Source: Lachnospiraceae bacterium (lineage in GTDB: Bacteria; Bacillota; Clostridia; Lachnospirales; Lachnospiraceae). Taken from it: DNA of 64,000 bases. Position numbers and translations under genes: made by a program. Location of the stretch: positions 1 to 64,000 of the forward strand of contig QXXL01000043.1 of the NCBI GenBank assembly GCA_009911505.1, written 5' to 3'. The stretch's first letter is position 1. Every line of letters begins with the position of its first letter. Positions 8,562 to 17,460 of this stretch are shown here, in pieces. The notes beneath the pieces are model-generated. The model searched no databases. It saw only the letters and a program-made list of their open reading frames with translations, and was not told where the DNA came from.

Positions 8562-9968
8562 CTATTGGTTTTTAGCAGTAAATTCCTTCAACGCCTCTAC
8601 AATTTCTGGAAAGTTCATAAAATGAGAAGCTTTCACTAGAACCGTGTCTTTTGGTTTAATCTCCTTGAATGCGGCATCAAGCAGCCCTCTTTTATCTGGG
8701 AAGTGGGATACGATTGTCTGGCAGCCTTTCGCTTCACGCGCCCCTTGTGCCATTTCCAGGCTTAAATCCCCAGTGCAAAACAGAAGGTCAATCCCTTTTT
8801 GTGCCACATAGCGCCCGGTTTCCTTATGCAGCCTGCGTTCATCCTCCCCCAGCTCGCCCATATCCCCCAATATGGCAATTTTTCTGCCAGAAGCGCTGCT
8901 TAACACATCAATGGAAGCCTGCATAGAAACAGGGTTGGCGTTGTAACAGTCATCAATGACCGTAATGCAGCCCATTTGAATGAAATTGCTCCTGCCGCTA
9001 ATTGTGCGGACAGAAGAAATCCCCCTGCAAATTTGATCGATTTCCATGCCGCATGCCGCACCAACGCATGCTGCGGCAAGCGCGTTGTATATATTGTGTT
9101 CGCCAGGAAGAGGGATTGCCACTTCCTGGCTGCTGCCAGAAATATGCAGCGTCATTTGAACCCCTTCCATCCCAAGAGGCTTTATCCCGTCGGCATACAC
9201 GCCCGCCCGTCCGTGGTGTGGCTCCTTTAAGGTATAAAATATAGGAGGTTTGCCGTTTACCTGCTGTACGGTACGAAGCTTGTCGTCATCCCCGTTTAAA
9301 ACTACAATGCCTTCTCCGTTTAAATGGGAAAATACCTCTGTTTTTGCTTTTAAAATACCATCCCGGCTGCCTAAGTTTTCCAAATGGCACAGGCCGATAT
9401 TGGTGATTACGCAAATATCCGGGGCAGCTATTTCGGCAAGCCTGTGCATTTCCCCAAAATCAGAAATACCCATTTCAAGCACGGCAATCTCATGCTCTGC
9501 TGTAATGCCAAAAACAGTAAGGGGCAGCCCGATTTCATTATTAAAATTGCCTTCTGTTTTATGTACCCGGAATTTTTGCTTTAACACGGAAGCGATCATT
9601 TCTTTGGTACTGGTCTTTCCCACGCTTCCGGTAATTCCGACCACCTTTATATCAAGCGCCCTGCGGTAAAATGCTGCGATGTCCCGAAGCGCACTTTGCG
9701 TAGATTCTACCAGAATATAACGGTTAGCCTGGCCGTCTAGCTTGTGTTCGGATAAACAGGCAAGCGCCCCGCCTTGCATAACTGATGGTATAAAGTCATG
9801 CCCGTCTGCCCGTTCCCCGCGTATTGGGATAAACAGCCCGCCCGCCTGTATTTTGCGGCTGTCAATAGCAACTGATGTAATGGCCGTATTAAGTGATGCT
9901 TTATCTCCAAAATAGGTTCCGCCACAACAGGCCGCAATATTTTTTAATGTCATATCTTTCATTGTCAT
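8562..9968 (-). CDS. murF: MurF, UDP-MurNAc-tripeptide-D-Ala-D-Ala ligase
   Basis: A 468-aa enzyme that adds the D-Ala-D-Ala dipeptide to UDP-MurNAc-tripeptide in cytoplasmic peptidoglycan precursor synthesis. The Mur ligase N-terminal domain (~25-100, AIDSRKIQAGGLFIPIRGE) precedes the ATP loop GITGSVGKTSTKEMI (~110-125). The central domain has TEGNFNNEIGLPLTVF, AVLEMGISDFGEM and ITNIGLCHLENLG. The C-terminal domain has VIDDCYNANPVSM and ILGDMGELGEDE. Length and motif order are typical. It is coupled to the upstream ddl gene by a 4-bp overlap, the usual ddl-murF pairing that makes and then attaches D-Ala-D-Ala. Confidence 0.97.
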   Translation of the reverse strand: MTMKDMTLKNIAACCGGTYFGDKASLNTAITSVAIDSRKIQAGGLFIPIRGERADGHDFIPSVMQGGALACLSEHKLDGQANRYILVESTQSALRDIAAFYRRALDIKVVGITGSVGKTSTKEMIASVLKQKFRVHKTEGNFNNEIGLPLTVFGITAEHEIAVLEMGISDFGEMHRLAEIAAPDICVITNIGLCHLENLGSRDGILKAKTEVFSHLNGEGIVVLNGDDDKLRTVQQVNGKPPIFYTLKEPHHGRAGVYADGIKPLGMEGVQMTLHISGSSQEVAIPLPGEHNIYNALAAACVGAACGMEIDQICRGISSVRTISGRSNFIQMGCITVIDDCYNANPVSMQASIDVLSSASGRKIAILGDMGELGEDERRLHKETGRYVAQKGIDLLFCTGDLSLEMAQGAREAKGCQTIVSHFPDKRGLLDAAFKEIKPKDTVLVKASHFMNFPEIVEALKEFTAKNQ

Positions 9969-11020
9969 CCCCCATACTTTTGTAAAGAAACCTGTATTAT
10001 TTTTTCACATAACTGCGCATAATCCATGCCAATTGCCTGGGCTTCCTGCGGAAGCAGGCTGGTTGCTGTCATGCCGGGCAATGTATTTGCCTCCAGGCAA
10101 TATATGCTGCCGTCTTCCCCCAGTTTAAAGTCCATCCGGGAATAGCTGTCAAGGCCTAAGGCCTGTGCCGCTGCTTCGGCATAACGCATCATCTTTGCTG
10201 AGATGCCTTCCGGCAGCTTAGCTGGGCAGGTTTCGACGGCGCATCCCGCCTTATATTTGTTTTTATAGTCGTAGAAACCTTCCAGGGGCGAAATTTCAAT
10301 GACCGGGAGCGCTTTATTATCCAGGATGCCGACAGAAAAATCGCGCCCTTCTATATAATCTTCAATTATAATTTCATCCTCCCAGCAAAACGCTTCCGTA
10401 AGCGCCTGTGAGAATTCTTCTTCCTTGCGTACAATGGAAACGCCAATACTAGAGCCTCCACAACAGGGCTTTACAATACACGGCAATGTAAGCCCTGTTT
10501 TTGCGAAATCATCTATACGCCCATCCTTGGCCATATGTATGCCGTTTGGCACAGGAATGTTGTTTTTCTTAAAAAATACCTTAGAAACTTCTTTATTCAT
10601 TGCAAGTGCGCTGCCAAAATATCCACTTCCCGTATAACGGATGCCAAGCAAATCAAAGGTTGCCTGTACCTTGCCGTTTTCTCCATCTTCCCCGTGCAGC
10701 GCCATAAAGACAATATCCGCCATCCCGCAGATCTGAAGGACATACGGCCCGAAAAAACACCCGGATGTATTGCCCCTTGCCGCCTTGACGGCTGAAATAT
10801 CGGGCGCGGTTTCCGAAATATCGGTCTGCGTTATCCCTGATATATTACTGGCTGCAAAAATATCCGGAATATCTTCTTTGCTTCCCTGATATCCTATAAA
10901 AACATCCAGTAATACGGTGCGGTGCCCGTTTCCCCGCAGCGCACCTGCTACCATGGCGCCCGTTTTTAATGATACGTCCCGTTCTGCGCTTATGCCTCCG
11001 GCTAAAACTACGATATCCAT
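9965..11020 (-). CDS. ddl: D-alanine-D-alanine ligase
   Basis: A 351-aa ATP-grasp enzyme joining two D-Ala. The start at 11020 (MDIVVLAGGISAERDVSL) follows GGGAGATT at the right distance; an in-frame extension of 30 codons upstream lacks family similarity. Motifs: AGGISAERDVS (N-terminal substrate loop), MALHGEDGENGKVQ, PCIVKPCCGGSSIGVS (ATP grasp), IIEDYIEGRDFSVGI, and the C-terminal metal/substrate block CLEANTLPGMTATSLLPQE. A Phe or Tyr in the omega-loop region would distinguish D-Ala-D-Lac ligases; I see YDYKNKY, as in D-Ala-D-Ala enzymes. It forms an operon with murF (4-bp overlap). Confidence 0.95.
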   Translation of the reverse strand: MDIVVLAGGISAERDVSLKTGAMVAGALRGNGHRTVLLDVFIGYQGSKEDIPDIFAASNISGITQTDISETAPDISAVKAARGNTSGCFFGPYVLQICGMADIVFMALHGEDGENGKVQATFDLLGIRYTGSGYFGSALAMNKEVSKVFFKKNNIPVPNGIHMAKDGRIDDFAKTGLTLPCIVKPCCGGSSIGVSIVRKEEEFSQALTEAFCWEDEIIIEDYIEGRDFSVGILDNKALPVIEISPLEGFYDYKNKYKAGCAVETCPAKLPEGISAKMMRYAEAAAQALGLDSYSRMDFKLGEDGSIYCLEANTLPGMTATSLLPQEAQAIGMDYAQLCEKIIQVSLQKYGG

Positions 11021-11147
11021 TCTAATCTCCCATCTGTCCATGCTTAATTTTGTTTTTCCCATTGTATCCCATTTCATGGCCAATAGCAAGTGGCGGCTGG
11101 CCTGCGGCATGGTATTCTAAAACAATAAAAATATATTCCCCTGTATC

Positions 11148-11194
11148 AAAAACATGCGGTTTCAGGAAATTTTATTTTCTACTGAAACCGCATG
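11148..11194 (-). terminator. Intrinsic terminator of the XRE-TPR regulator gene
   Basis: Perfect 13-bp arms CATGCGGTTTCAG (11153-11165) and CTGAAACCGCATG (11182-11194) are followed on the minus strand by TTTTT. It lies between the regulator gene stop (11236) and the ddl start. Confidence 0.8.
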
Positions 11195-11235
11195 GTATCC
11201 GGGGAACATCTTTTGTATAATCTATATTAAGTTAT

Positions 11236-12159
11236 TTAAAAAGTAACGTATATGGGTTCCTTTGCTTTGTAAAATTCTTCAAAGCCCCCATAGCTTCTAA
11301 CCTCATTTCTTATGCCAAGAATGGCCTTTGCCTGTTGCCGGCTTTTTTTGGCAGTCTGCAAATTTCCTATAGCAGTAAGGCATCTGGATTTTATACATAA
11401 CAAATATGGTAAAACCGTATATTTACCTGCCAGAAAGCAATTTTCTATACATTCATCGCATTGCTTTACTGCTTCACGGAATTGTCCCTGCCGCTCTAAT
11501 AACCATGCCAGGTTTCCAATTACCATAAGGTTGATTTTCATTGATTCAGATATATCCAGCTTTTGCTGCCTGATATATTCTTTTAAAAAGCAGAAGATTC
11601 CATACGCCATCCCTATACTATCTTTTTTTGCATAAGCAATGCCCATATTCGATAAAATATAAACTTCATCATATGTCAGCAGCACGGCTTTTTTCTTAGC
11701 CCGTAAACGTTCTTTATAGTCAGGCATTGTAAGCATTAGGGCTTTTTTGAGTTTGGGCAGGATATGCCCTTCATCCTTTTTCATAATACCCTGGTAAATT
11801 GCCTGGGTATACAAATCAAACTGCATACAAAACGGATTGTTTTTTTCCTTTCGTTTGCGGTACTGTTCCATGGCGGCATTTGCTTCCTCCATTTTCCGTA
11901 GTTCCAGATAAAGCAGTATTTGCTTGCACAGCTTGGAACGCTCCATTTCTGCCTTTGTATCGCAGGAAACCCATACGTGGTGGATACCAGGCATTTTGCT
12001 GCAGAGCGCTTCAAATACGTGCTTGGATATAATTGCTTTACCATTTTCAATTTTGGATAATGTGCCTGCCGTACAGATGCCATATGCAAGTTCTTCTTGT
12101 GTATAACCTAACCGCATACGCATTTCACGGATAGCTTCTCCCATACCATATGTAGGCAT
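11236..12159 (-). CDS. XRE-family regulator with TPR-like C-terminal region
   Basis: A 307-aa protein. The N-terminal helix-turn-helix (about residues 8-62; IREMRMRLGYTQEELAYGIC, then TLSKIENGKAIISKHVFEAL) is of the Cro/CI type. Residues ~85-290 are helical with a TPR-like pattern (AYAKKDSIGMAYGIFCFLKEY; LAWLLERQGQFREAVKQCDE; CLTAIGNLQTAKKSRQQAKA). This layout is that of Rgg/PlcR-type (RNPP) regulators, which bind short secreted peptides. No short peptide precursor gene is obvious next to it, so peptide control is only an analogy. The start ATG at 12159 follows AAAGGGG. The gene stands alone. Confidence 0.8.
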   Translation of the reverse strand: MPTYGMGEAIREMRMRLGYTQEELAYGICTAGTLSKIENGKAIISKHVFEALCSKMPGIHHVWVSCDTKAEMERSKLCKQILLYLELRKMEEANAAMEQYRKRKEKNNPFCMQFDLYTQAIYQGIMKKDEGHILPKLKKALMLTMPDYKERLRAKKKAVLLTYDEVYILSNMGIAYAKKDSIGMAYGIFCFLKEYIRQQKLDISESMKINLMVIGNLAWLLERQGQFREAVKQCDECIENCFLAGKYTVLPYLLCIKSRCLTAIGNLQTAKKSRQQAKAILGIRNEVRSYGGFEEFYKAKEPIYVTF

Positions 12160-12654
12160 TTTAAACCCCTTTCTTTACGCATTCCCCGGTGTTTTTATAA
12201 TATATTGAATGTATTTTAAATGCAATTAGCGTATTGTAGAAACGTTGTTCATAGAGCACATTATTTTGCCTTATTATAGGGGGGGCGGGCCCGCAGGGTA
12301 CTTATTCTATATACGGATTTTGTAGGCAATCCATATAACAATTTTAAAATGCAAATCACAAAACGGCAGATATTATGTTATAATTTGGAAAAGAAAGACA
12401 AATTTATGCCAAACATAAACAAAACCATCCAGATGACGGAATAGACACTCCAATTCTCCATTATTTACTCAAAAACAATACCAATATAAGAATATAATTT
12501 GCACTGTGCCTTGAAAAAAGTTATATTATTAGTTGCTAAAGAAGAAAATATATTGTATAATAATTTTATAAATATATTTGAGATTAAATTTTTATATTTT
12601 TTCTTAAATCTATCCAAAACCATACAGGCTAGATGCAGAAATTATACACAAAAG
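12160..12654. other. AT-rich gene-free stretch
   Basis: About 500 bases with no supported coding sequence. A G/C island (GGGGGGGCGGGCCCGC, around 12280-12296) interrupts otherwise very AT-rich DNA. The first part must contain the promoter of the regulator at 11236-12159. I see no RNA gene. Confidence 0.5.
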
Positions 12655-12892
12655 CACTAGTACTCCATCCGGACAGGAATTTGAAGTTTGGAGACACCTG
12701 TTTTGTGCCAGTGCTAGGCAAAATTTCGACGGCGATGCGGTGGTATCGTCTAGAAAGTTTAACGACGCAATGGCACTAGTACTCCATCCGGACCGGAATT
12801 TGAAGTTTGGAGACACCTGGTTTGTGCCAGTGCTAGGCAAAATTTCGACGGCGATGCGGTGGTATCGTCTAGAAATTTTAACGACGCAATGG
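12655..12892 (+). repeat. Two tandem 119-bp repeats inside an R1 element
   Basis: Units 12655-12773 and 12774-12892 are nearly identical (three or four substitutions). Each starts CACTAGTACTCCATCCGGAC and ends AACGACGCAATGG. The start of each unit is the R1 terminal sequence, so the duplication includes the element's left end. Confidence 0.85.
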
Positions 12893-12942
12893 TGCGAAGC
12901 AGATGGTTCCAGACTTCAATTCCTGTCCGTATGGAGTACTAG
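12658..12942. mobile_element. Composite MITE-like element, family R1
   Basis: The 285-bp element starts CTAGTACTCCATCCGGACAG and ends (12912-12942) with the reverse complement of the same ~31-base terminal sequence, with one substitution and one length change. It has no coding capacity. The interior consists of the two 119-bp units and a short unique tail (12893-12911). Related ends occur at 1-31, 1545-1590 and, partially, 30342-30357. Non-autonomous mobility is inferred; target-site duplications cannot be established from this window alone. Confidence 0.65.
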
Positions 12943-13040
12943 TACTGCGGGAAGGATTTACATTACATAATGCGGCTGCCCTCTGTTAATATCAATGTCA
13001 AATCCATATATTCCCAGTAATTACAGAAATGGAGGCAAAT

Positions 13041-14648
13041 ATGAAACTATATATAAAAAAATCAATTCGCTTTTTCTTGTTTTACTCCGTCCTTACCCCT
13101 TTTGCTATGGTATCCGGCTGTAAAACTGCTGGGGAAAATACCGTTACAAAAACAGCTTCTAATATGGAAGAAGACGAATCAAAGGCTACTATTGATGAGA
13201 AAAATACTGGACAGGAAGACGATATGGCTTCTGTGCTGCCTATGGCAGGGGAGGATACAGTAGTTTGGAAAATCACCTTTCCCGAATATATTGATATCTG
13301 GCAGGAGCCGCTCAACCAGCTGCTGAAAGAAAAAGGCGCTTCCTATCAGGTGAAAATAGAAGCGTTTGATGTGGACGAAGAGGCCAATGAGGGTGCTGTC
13401 CACGAATTGCAGAAGATGAAACAAGCAAACGAACGGGCAGATGTGATTGGTGTGCCGAGTGGTTCGGCAGGTTTCATCTATACCTCAATGGCTGACAAGG
13501 GCCTTTTACTGCCCCTTGACGATTTTTTAGAAAGTGGGCGGGGCTTAGAAATCAGAAATACCCTTCCTGGGAGGGACTTGGCGCGGTGCAGGTACAAAGG
13601 CGTTACATATGGCATTTCCGCCCATTTGCGCACCGTCGGCGCAGTTGCTTACGACAAGGAGCTTCTGAAAAAATATGATATTGATGTATCAGGCCTTTCT
13701 TCCGACATATTAGAAAACGAAGCGGTTCTGCAAAAAATTAAAGACGGCGAGGGGGGCAAAGTAATTCCTTATGCCTATAATGATAACATTATTTATTCAT
13801 TGGGTATGTGGAAGGTGGAGCAGGCAGAATGCCTTGCATATACGCAAGTAGGCGAAGCCGTTAATATTTTTGAAACAGAAGAGCTAAGGGACAAACTGCT
13901 TAAGCTCAAAGGACTTAAAGACAAGGGGCTGCTTTACTTTGCGGCGGAGAATGCGCCAGGTTCTTTTTTTGCAAAAGATGAAATGGCGCACAGGGAAGAT
14001 ATGTATGAAAGCAATTTGTCTTACTATAGGAGCAGTGGAGAGGAGATAACGGCGCAATATGTGGTGGTTCCCGACATGGAACGCCCGCAGATTGCACCGT
14101 ATTGGGGAGATGCGCATACCGCGGTTGCCTCTTGGTCGCAAAACCAGGAATATGCGCTTGATTTTCTGGTACGTTTGTATACGGATCCGGATATTGCCAA
14201 TTTGATTTTGTATGGCAATGAGGGGGTGGAATACACGTTTGACGGCAATGTAGCGGCACGCTTGCCGGGCAACTTGCTTTGGGCATTTGGCGAGCATTAT
14301 ACGAATGCATTGATTGCTTATCCGCAAAACGATACTGCTGCAGATAAGATGGCCTTTCAGGAGAAGTATTATACACAATGTGAGCCGTTTATTCCAGATG
14401 GGTTCCGTTTTGATCCTGCCCCGGTGGCGGCAGAGGTAGAGGCGGTGAATGCGGTATATTATGCAAACGCTGACGGAGGGGAGTATTCTGTTGAGGTTGA
14501 CAATCTATTTAATCTTAAAGTAGCAGATATAGACGATGCCCTTTCTGAAATCAACAGAAAGCTAGAAGAGGCCGGCATGGATCAGATTATTCAGGAATTT
14601 AACCAGCAGCTTACGGAGTGGAGGGCAAAGTTTGAAACTGAGAGGTAG
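13041..14648 (+). CDS. Solute-binding-like lipoprotein (cluster 1)
   Basis: A 535-aa exported lipoprotein. The start at 13041 is set by GGAGG with a 4-5 nt gap. The signal peptide ends in a lipobox (VSGC, Cys about residue 25), followed by a Ser/Thr/Glu linker. The mature part resembles extracellular solute-binding proteins: IDIWQEPLNQLLKEKGASYQ, MADKGLLLPLDDFL, YKGVTYGISAHLRTVGAVAY, and DFLVRLYTDPDIANLILYG. The C-terminal ~60 residues are helical (DALSEINRKLEEAGMDQI...LTEWRAKFE). It is a clear paralogue of the protein at 62000-63607 (shared VW-x-x-x-x-P, WQEPLN-x-LLKEKGA-x-YQV, PYWGD, PDIAN). It would be the first gene of an operon with a second surface protein, ABC ATPase and ABC-2 permease, but an IS110 copy now lies after its stop codon. 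Confidence 0.85.
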   Translation: MKLYIKKSIRFFLFYSVLTPFAMVSGCKTAGENTVTKTASNMEEDESKATIDEKNTGQEDDMASVLPMAGEDTVVWKITFPEYIDIWQEPLNQLLKEKGASYQVKIEAFDVDEEANEGAVHELQKMKQANERADVIGVPSGSAGFIYTSMADKGLLLPLDDFLESGRGLEIRNTLPGRDLARCRYKGVTYGISAHLRTVGAVAYDKELLKKYDIDVSGLSSDILENEAVLQKIKDGEGGKVIPYAYNDNIIYSLGMWKVEQAECLAYTQVGEAVNIFETEELRDKLLKLKGLKDKGLLYFAAENAPGSFFAKDEMAHREDMYESNLSYYRSSGEEITAQYVVVPDMERPQIAPYWGDAHTAVASWSQNQEYALDFLVRLYTDPDIANLILYGNEGVEYTFDGNVAARLPGNLLWAFGEHYTNALIAYPQNDTAADKMAFQEKYYTQCEPFIPDGFRFDPAPVAAEVEAVNAVYYANADGGEYSVEVDNLFNLKVADIDDALSEINRKLEEAGMDQIIQEFNQQLTEWRAKFETER

Positions 14649-14699
14649 CGGTTAGAGAGAAAGTGAATTGCGCCACAAACAAGCCATCATGTGGTGGCT

Positions 14700-16120
14700 T
14701 CGAAAAATTGAATATAGACACAACACCTAATTTAGAACCGGAGCAGAATCGGAGATAACATATCCCCGTTGCTTCAACAAGCTAAGTGCCTGCGTAGTAG
14801 TCAGTACCTTTGACTTTTCCGCAGGACGTGGTTCAACGAAGCCGTCTGGTGTATAGGGCTTTAAATCTGAGAGTATGTGCCAGATAACGGTCAGGAGCAT
14901 ACGGCAGACAGCAATGATGGCTTTCTTGTGACCACGACGTGCTTTTATACGCCTGTAACGATTGGTGATTTCAGGATGGTCCTTTGATCTTGTCAAAGCA
15001 CTTGCAACCTGCACCAGAACTGGTTTAAAATAAGAACCAGCACGGGAAATCCGAGTGGATTTGATTTTGCCGGCACTCTGGTCGTTACGGGGACAGCATC
15101 CTGCCCATGAAACGAGGTGTTTTGCTGTGGGGAAGACAGACATATCACCCCCGATTTCAGAAAGGATCTGGATTGCAGTCATAGGATTTTTGTCAAAGCC
15201 AGCAACGGTACGGGCCAAATCAAGGGCGGCCTGGTATTTATCACTGAGACGAAGGATTTCCTGTTGCACTTTTTCTATATGCATCTCCAGTTCGTCTATG
15301 TGGTCCAGGCACTGACGGAGTTTGACAGCCTGTTCAGGAGAAACAGCTCCATCAATGGCAGCCTGGATTTCTCCAATCGGAGTCTTGCACCGTCTGTCAA
15401 CAAAAGGTGCCACATCAAAAGTTTCCCCAGGATGGGCAAGTATTTGTTCCGTGATGGAACGGGAGGATTTTCCAAAAACGTCACTGAAGACATCATCCAG
15501 CTTGAGGTTGGATACGGTAAGACAGTTCTGCGCACGGTTCTTCTCGCCAGTAATCATACAGGTGAGCTTGAACCGGTAGCGTACCAGATCCCGCAGATGG
15601 CGGATGTCAGCAGGAGGGATAAAGGAAGGTTTGATCATGTCACACATGAAGAGGCCACAGATCCATTTGGCATCCTTACGGTCTGTCTTGTTTCCTTTTT
15701 GCGGTTTGGTGTATCCAAGCCAGTCAGCCAGTTCCTTAAGCCCTTTGGAGAAGGACGAGAAACGGGCCTGCTTATACTCAGTTCGGCCGTTTGTATCGGT
15801 AATCCCGATGCAGGCATAGCTCCATGTTTTGTGGACATCAAGCCCACAACAGTTTTTACGAAAGATTTTAAAAGCCAAGAAAATAACCTCCTGAGATTTA
15901 TAGCTGCAAGCTGACAGGGACTGGCCATCCGGCAAAATCGAGTCGACTTTGGAAGAGATAAGTTTACGGGCTAAAAGAGGGGTGTAAACACCCTCTTGGA
16001 ATGCGCCATTCATTGATGCCTTAACGGATGACCGACACATATAACTATACGAGGTTGCCGCTATACAGCCCCGCCACTCACCTCCACGTGTTGTGTAGTG
16101 TTTCAGCCTTACAACGATAA
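14700..16120 (-). mobile_element. IS110-family insertion sequence
   Basis: This DNA separates two genes that directly overlap in the paralogous operon at 62000-64000. It holds an IS110-type transposase on the minus strand and about 220 non-coding bases upstream of the transposase, the place where the IS110 guide (bridge) RNA is normally encoded. A short inverted match, ACACAACAC, occurs at about 14717-14725 and 16088-16096 and may be subterminal. Exact ends are uncertain because IS110 elements lack clear terminal repeats. Confidence 0.75.
14727..15878 (-). CDS. IS110-family transposase, internally deleted
   Basis: A 383-aa protein if started at TTG 15878, which has AGGAGG 8 nt upstream; the longer reading frame to 16040 is non-coding IS end. 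The RuvC-like DEDD domain starts CCGLDVHKTWSYACIGITD (first Asp, residue 14) and ends TDRKDAKWICGLF (Asp 66 and 69). The stretch normally between them, with the second catalytic residue (Glu of an M-E-S-T-G motif) and the H-P-K/K-A-I segment, is absent: ELADWL joins directly to GYTKPQKGNKTD, so about 35-40 residues are missing in frame. The C-terminal Tnp_20 domain (PMTAIQILSEIGGDMSVF, LVSWAGCCPRNDQSAGKIKS) is intact. The protein is therefore probably inactive, though an intact copy elsewhere might act on this element. Confidence 0.85.
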   Translation of the reverse strand: MAFKIFRKNCCGLDVHKTWSYACIGITDTNGRTEYKQARFSSFSKGLKELADWLGYTKPQKGNKTDRKDAKWICGLFMCDMIKPSFIPPADIRHLRDLVRYRFKLTCMITGEKNRAQNCLTVSNLKLDDVFSDVFGKSSRSITEQILAHPGETFDVAPFVDRRCKTPIGEIQAAIDGAVSPEQAVKLRQCLDHIDELEMHIEKVQQEILRLSDKYQAALDLARTVAGFDKNPMTAIQILSEIGGDMSVFPTAKHLVSWAGCCPRNDQSAGKIKSTRISRAGSYFKPVLVQVASALTRSKDHPEITNRYRRIKARRGHKKAIIAVCRMLLTVIWHILSDLKPYTPDGFVEPRPAEKSKVLTTTQALSLLKQRGYVISDSAPVLN

Positions 16121-16205
16121 TATATCAGGAAAATTTGAAGAGTGAAAGCCACAAATGAGTTTCATAACCCCATTGGTGCCTTTCGCAGAAAGGTGGATTA
16201 TAACT

Positions 16206-17456
16206 ATGAAAGATAAAAAACAAGCAAGGCGTTTTTTGGCGTTGGCAGCAGCTTTTTTGGCCATTGTAATTTTGAGTGGGGGTTATATTTTTTACCAGAA
16301 GTCTGGCAAGGGCGGGGGGACAGATGTACAGTACCATGATACTATGCTTTATATGGGATTTGCGTCTGAGGATGGAATTTACCATTTGAACAGTACAGGG
16401 TTTTTGTATTTTTTTGATTACGCAACCCAAAAAGACGTTATTGTCTGCAATAAACCAAACTGTACACACAAGATTTGGTATGAAAATACTCCAGATGAGC
16501 AGCGCTGCAATGCGTATTTGCCAGATGTACTTGGAGGGGCCGGGTTTGTGCAGGAAGATGCCCTATACCTGTTTAATACAGATTTGAATACACAAACGGG
16601 CTCCCTGGTGCGATCTGGACTTGACCGTACTGGGGTAAAAGAGGTTGCAAGCTTTGAAAACAATATTGTTTCCCCCTTTGTCGTTGACAGGCAGTTTTTG
16701 TACATGTCAGGATGCTCTATTCTTACAGAAAAGGATGAGGACGGCATGGAGGCCCCCTCTGGGGAGAATGAAACATGGCTTTTTAGGGTAAACCTTAATA
16801 CAGGGGAAACCACTAATCTGACAGAACGAAAAAAGGCATACAGCAGTGATTTGTATATTGTGGGGTATTATAATGGAAGGATTTATTATAAGGAAAACCT
16901 CTTTGAAACCAAATATGATGGAACCAATTATGAGGAAGCGGGGCATCGGGTAGATTGGTATTTTTATGATATTGAAGAGGGGAAATCTGAGCGGATTTAT
17001 GAGGATGAAGCATTTCAGGATGCTTACCTGTATGGGGATAAGCTGGTAAGCATGTATGGGAAGGGTATGGCAACAGAAGTATATAAGGATGGATTGTCTG
17101 CGCAGGGCAGGTACAGCCAGATCGACATTTCGGTTTGGGATTTGGACGGCGGCAAAGGCCAATGGGTTGTAACGGCAGATAAGCTGTTAGATTACGCAGA
17201 TGGAAAAGTGTTCTATGTAATAGAAGAAACGGGGAAGCAGCGTTATTTTTACTATGATATAGAGGAAGGGGAAACAGTGGAAATGGATTCTGGGTTTATG
17301 AAGCGCCTCCATATCCGCGGTTCATTTGGAGATTATTTACTCGTTATTAAAGACGATACGGATACAGGGTTCGGAGATTACTTTGTCATCCCCAAACAGG
17401 ATTTTTACAACGGGAAGGAAAATTATATCCCAATCACATGGAAAGAGGAGCCGTGA
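16206..17456 (+). CDS. Membrane-anchored surface protein, beta-propeller-like (cluster 1)
   Basis: A 416-aa protein starting at 16206 after AAAGGTGG. A single N-terminal membrane helix (about residues 10-30, RRFLALAAAFLAIVILSGGY) anchors an extracellular domain of repeated W/Y-rich blades (e.g. DTMLYMGFASEDGIYHLNST, FLYFFDYATQKDVIVCNKPN, KVFYVIEETGKQRYFYYDI), compatible with a TolB/DUF5050-like propeller. A Cys pair C-N-K-P-N-C is conserved in the paralogue at 63604-64000. The paralogue has a lipobox; this copy does not. It precedes the ABC ATPase by 4 bases, so it is transcribed with the transporter. Function unknown; a sensory or substrate-binding accessory is inferred from context. Confidence 0.75.
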   Translation: MKDKKQARRFLALAAAFLAIVILSGGYIFYQKSGKGGGTDVQYHDTMLYMGFASEDGIYHLNSTGFLYFFDYATQKDVIVCNKPNCTHKIWYENTPDEQRCNAYLPDVLGGAGFVQEDALYLFNTDLNTQTGSLVRSGLDRTGVKEVASFENNIVSPFVVDRQFLYMSGCSILTEKDEDGMEAPSGENETWLFRVNLNTGETTNLTERKKAYSSDLYIVGYYNGRIYYKENLFETKYDGTNYEEAGHRVDWYFYDIEEGKSERIYEDEAFQDAYLYGDKLVSMYGKGMATEVYKDGLSAQGRYSQIDISVWDLDGGKGQWVVTADKLLDYADGKVFYVIEETGKQRYFYYDIEEGETVEMDSGFMKRLHIRGSFGDYLLVIKDDTDTGFGDYFVIPKQDFYNGKENYIPITWKEEP

Positions 17457-17460
17457 TACA

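Noticed and set aside
12610..12840. Open reading frames on both strands across 12610-12970
   Set aside because: They run through the 119-bp tandem repeat and R1 ends; the peptides contain the repeated unit, and no ribosome site is present.
15117..15914. Plus-strand 265-codon frame within the IS
   Set aside because: It is opposite the IS110 transposase, and has no ribosome site or family signature.
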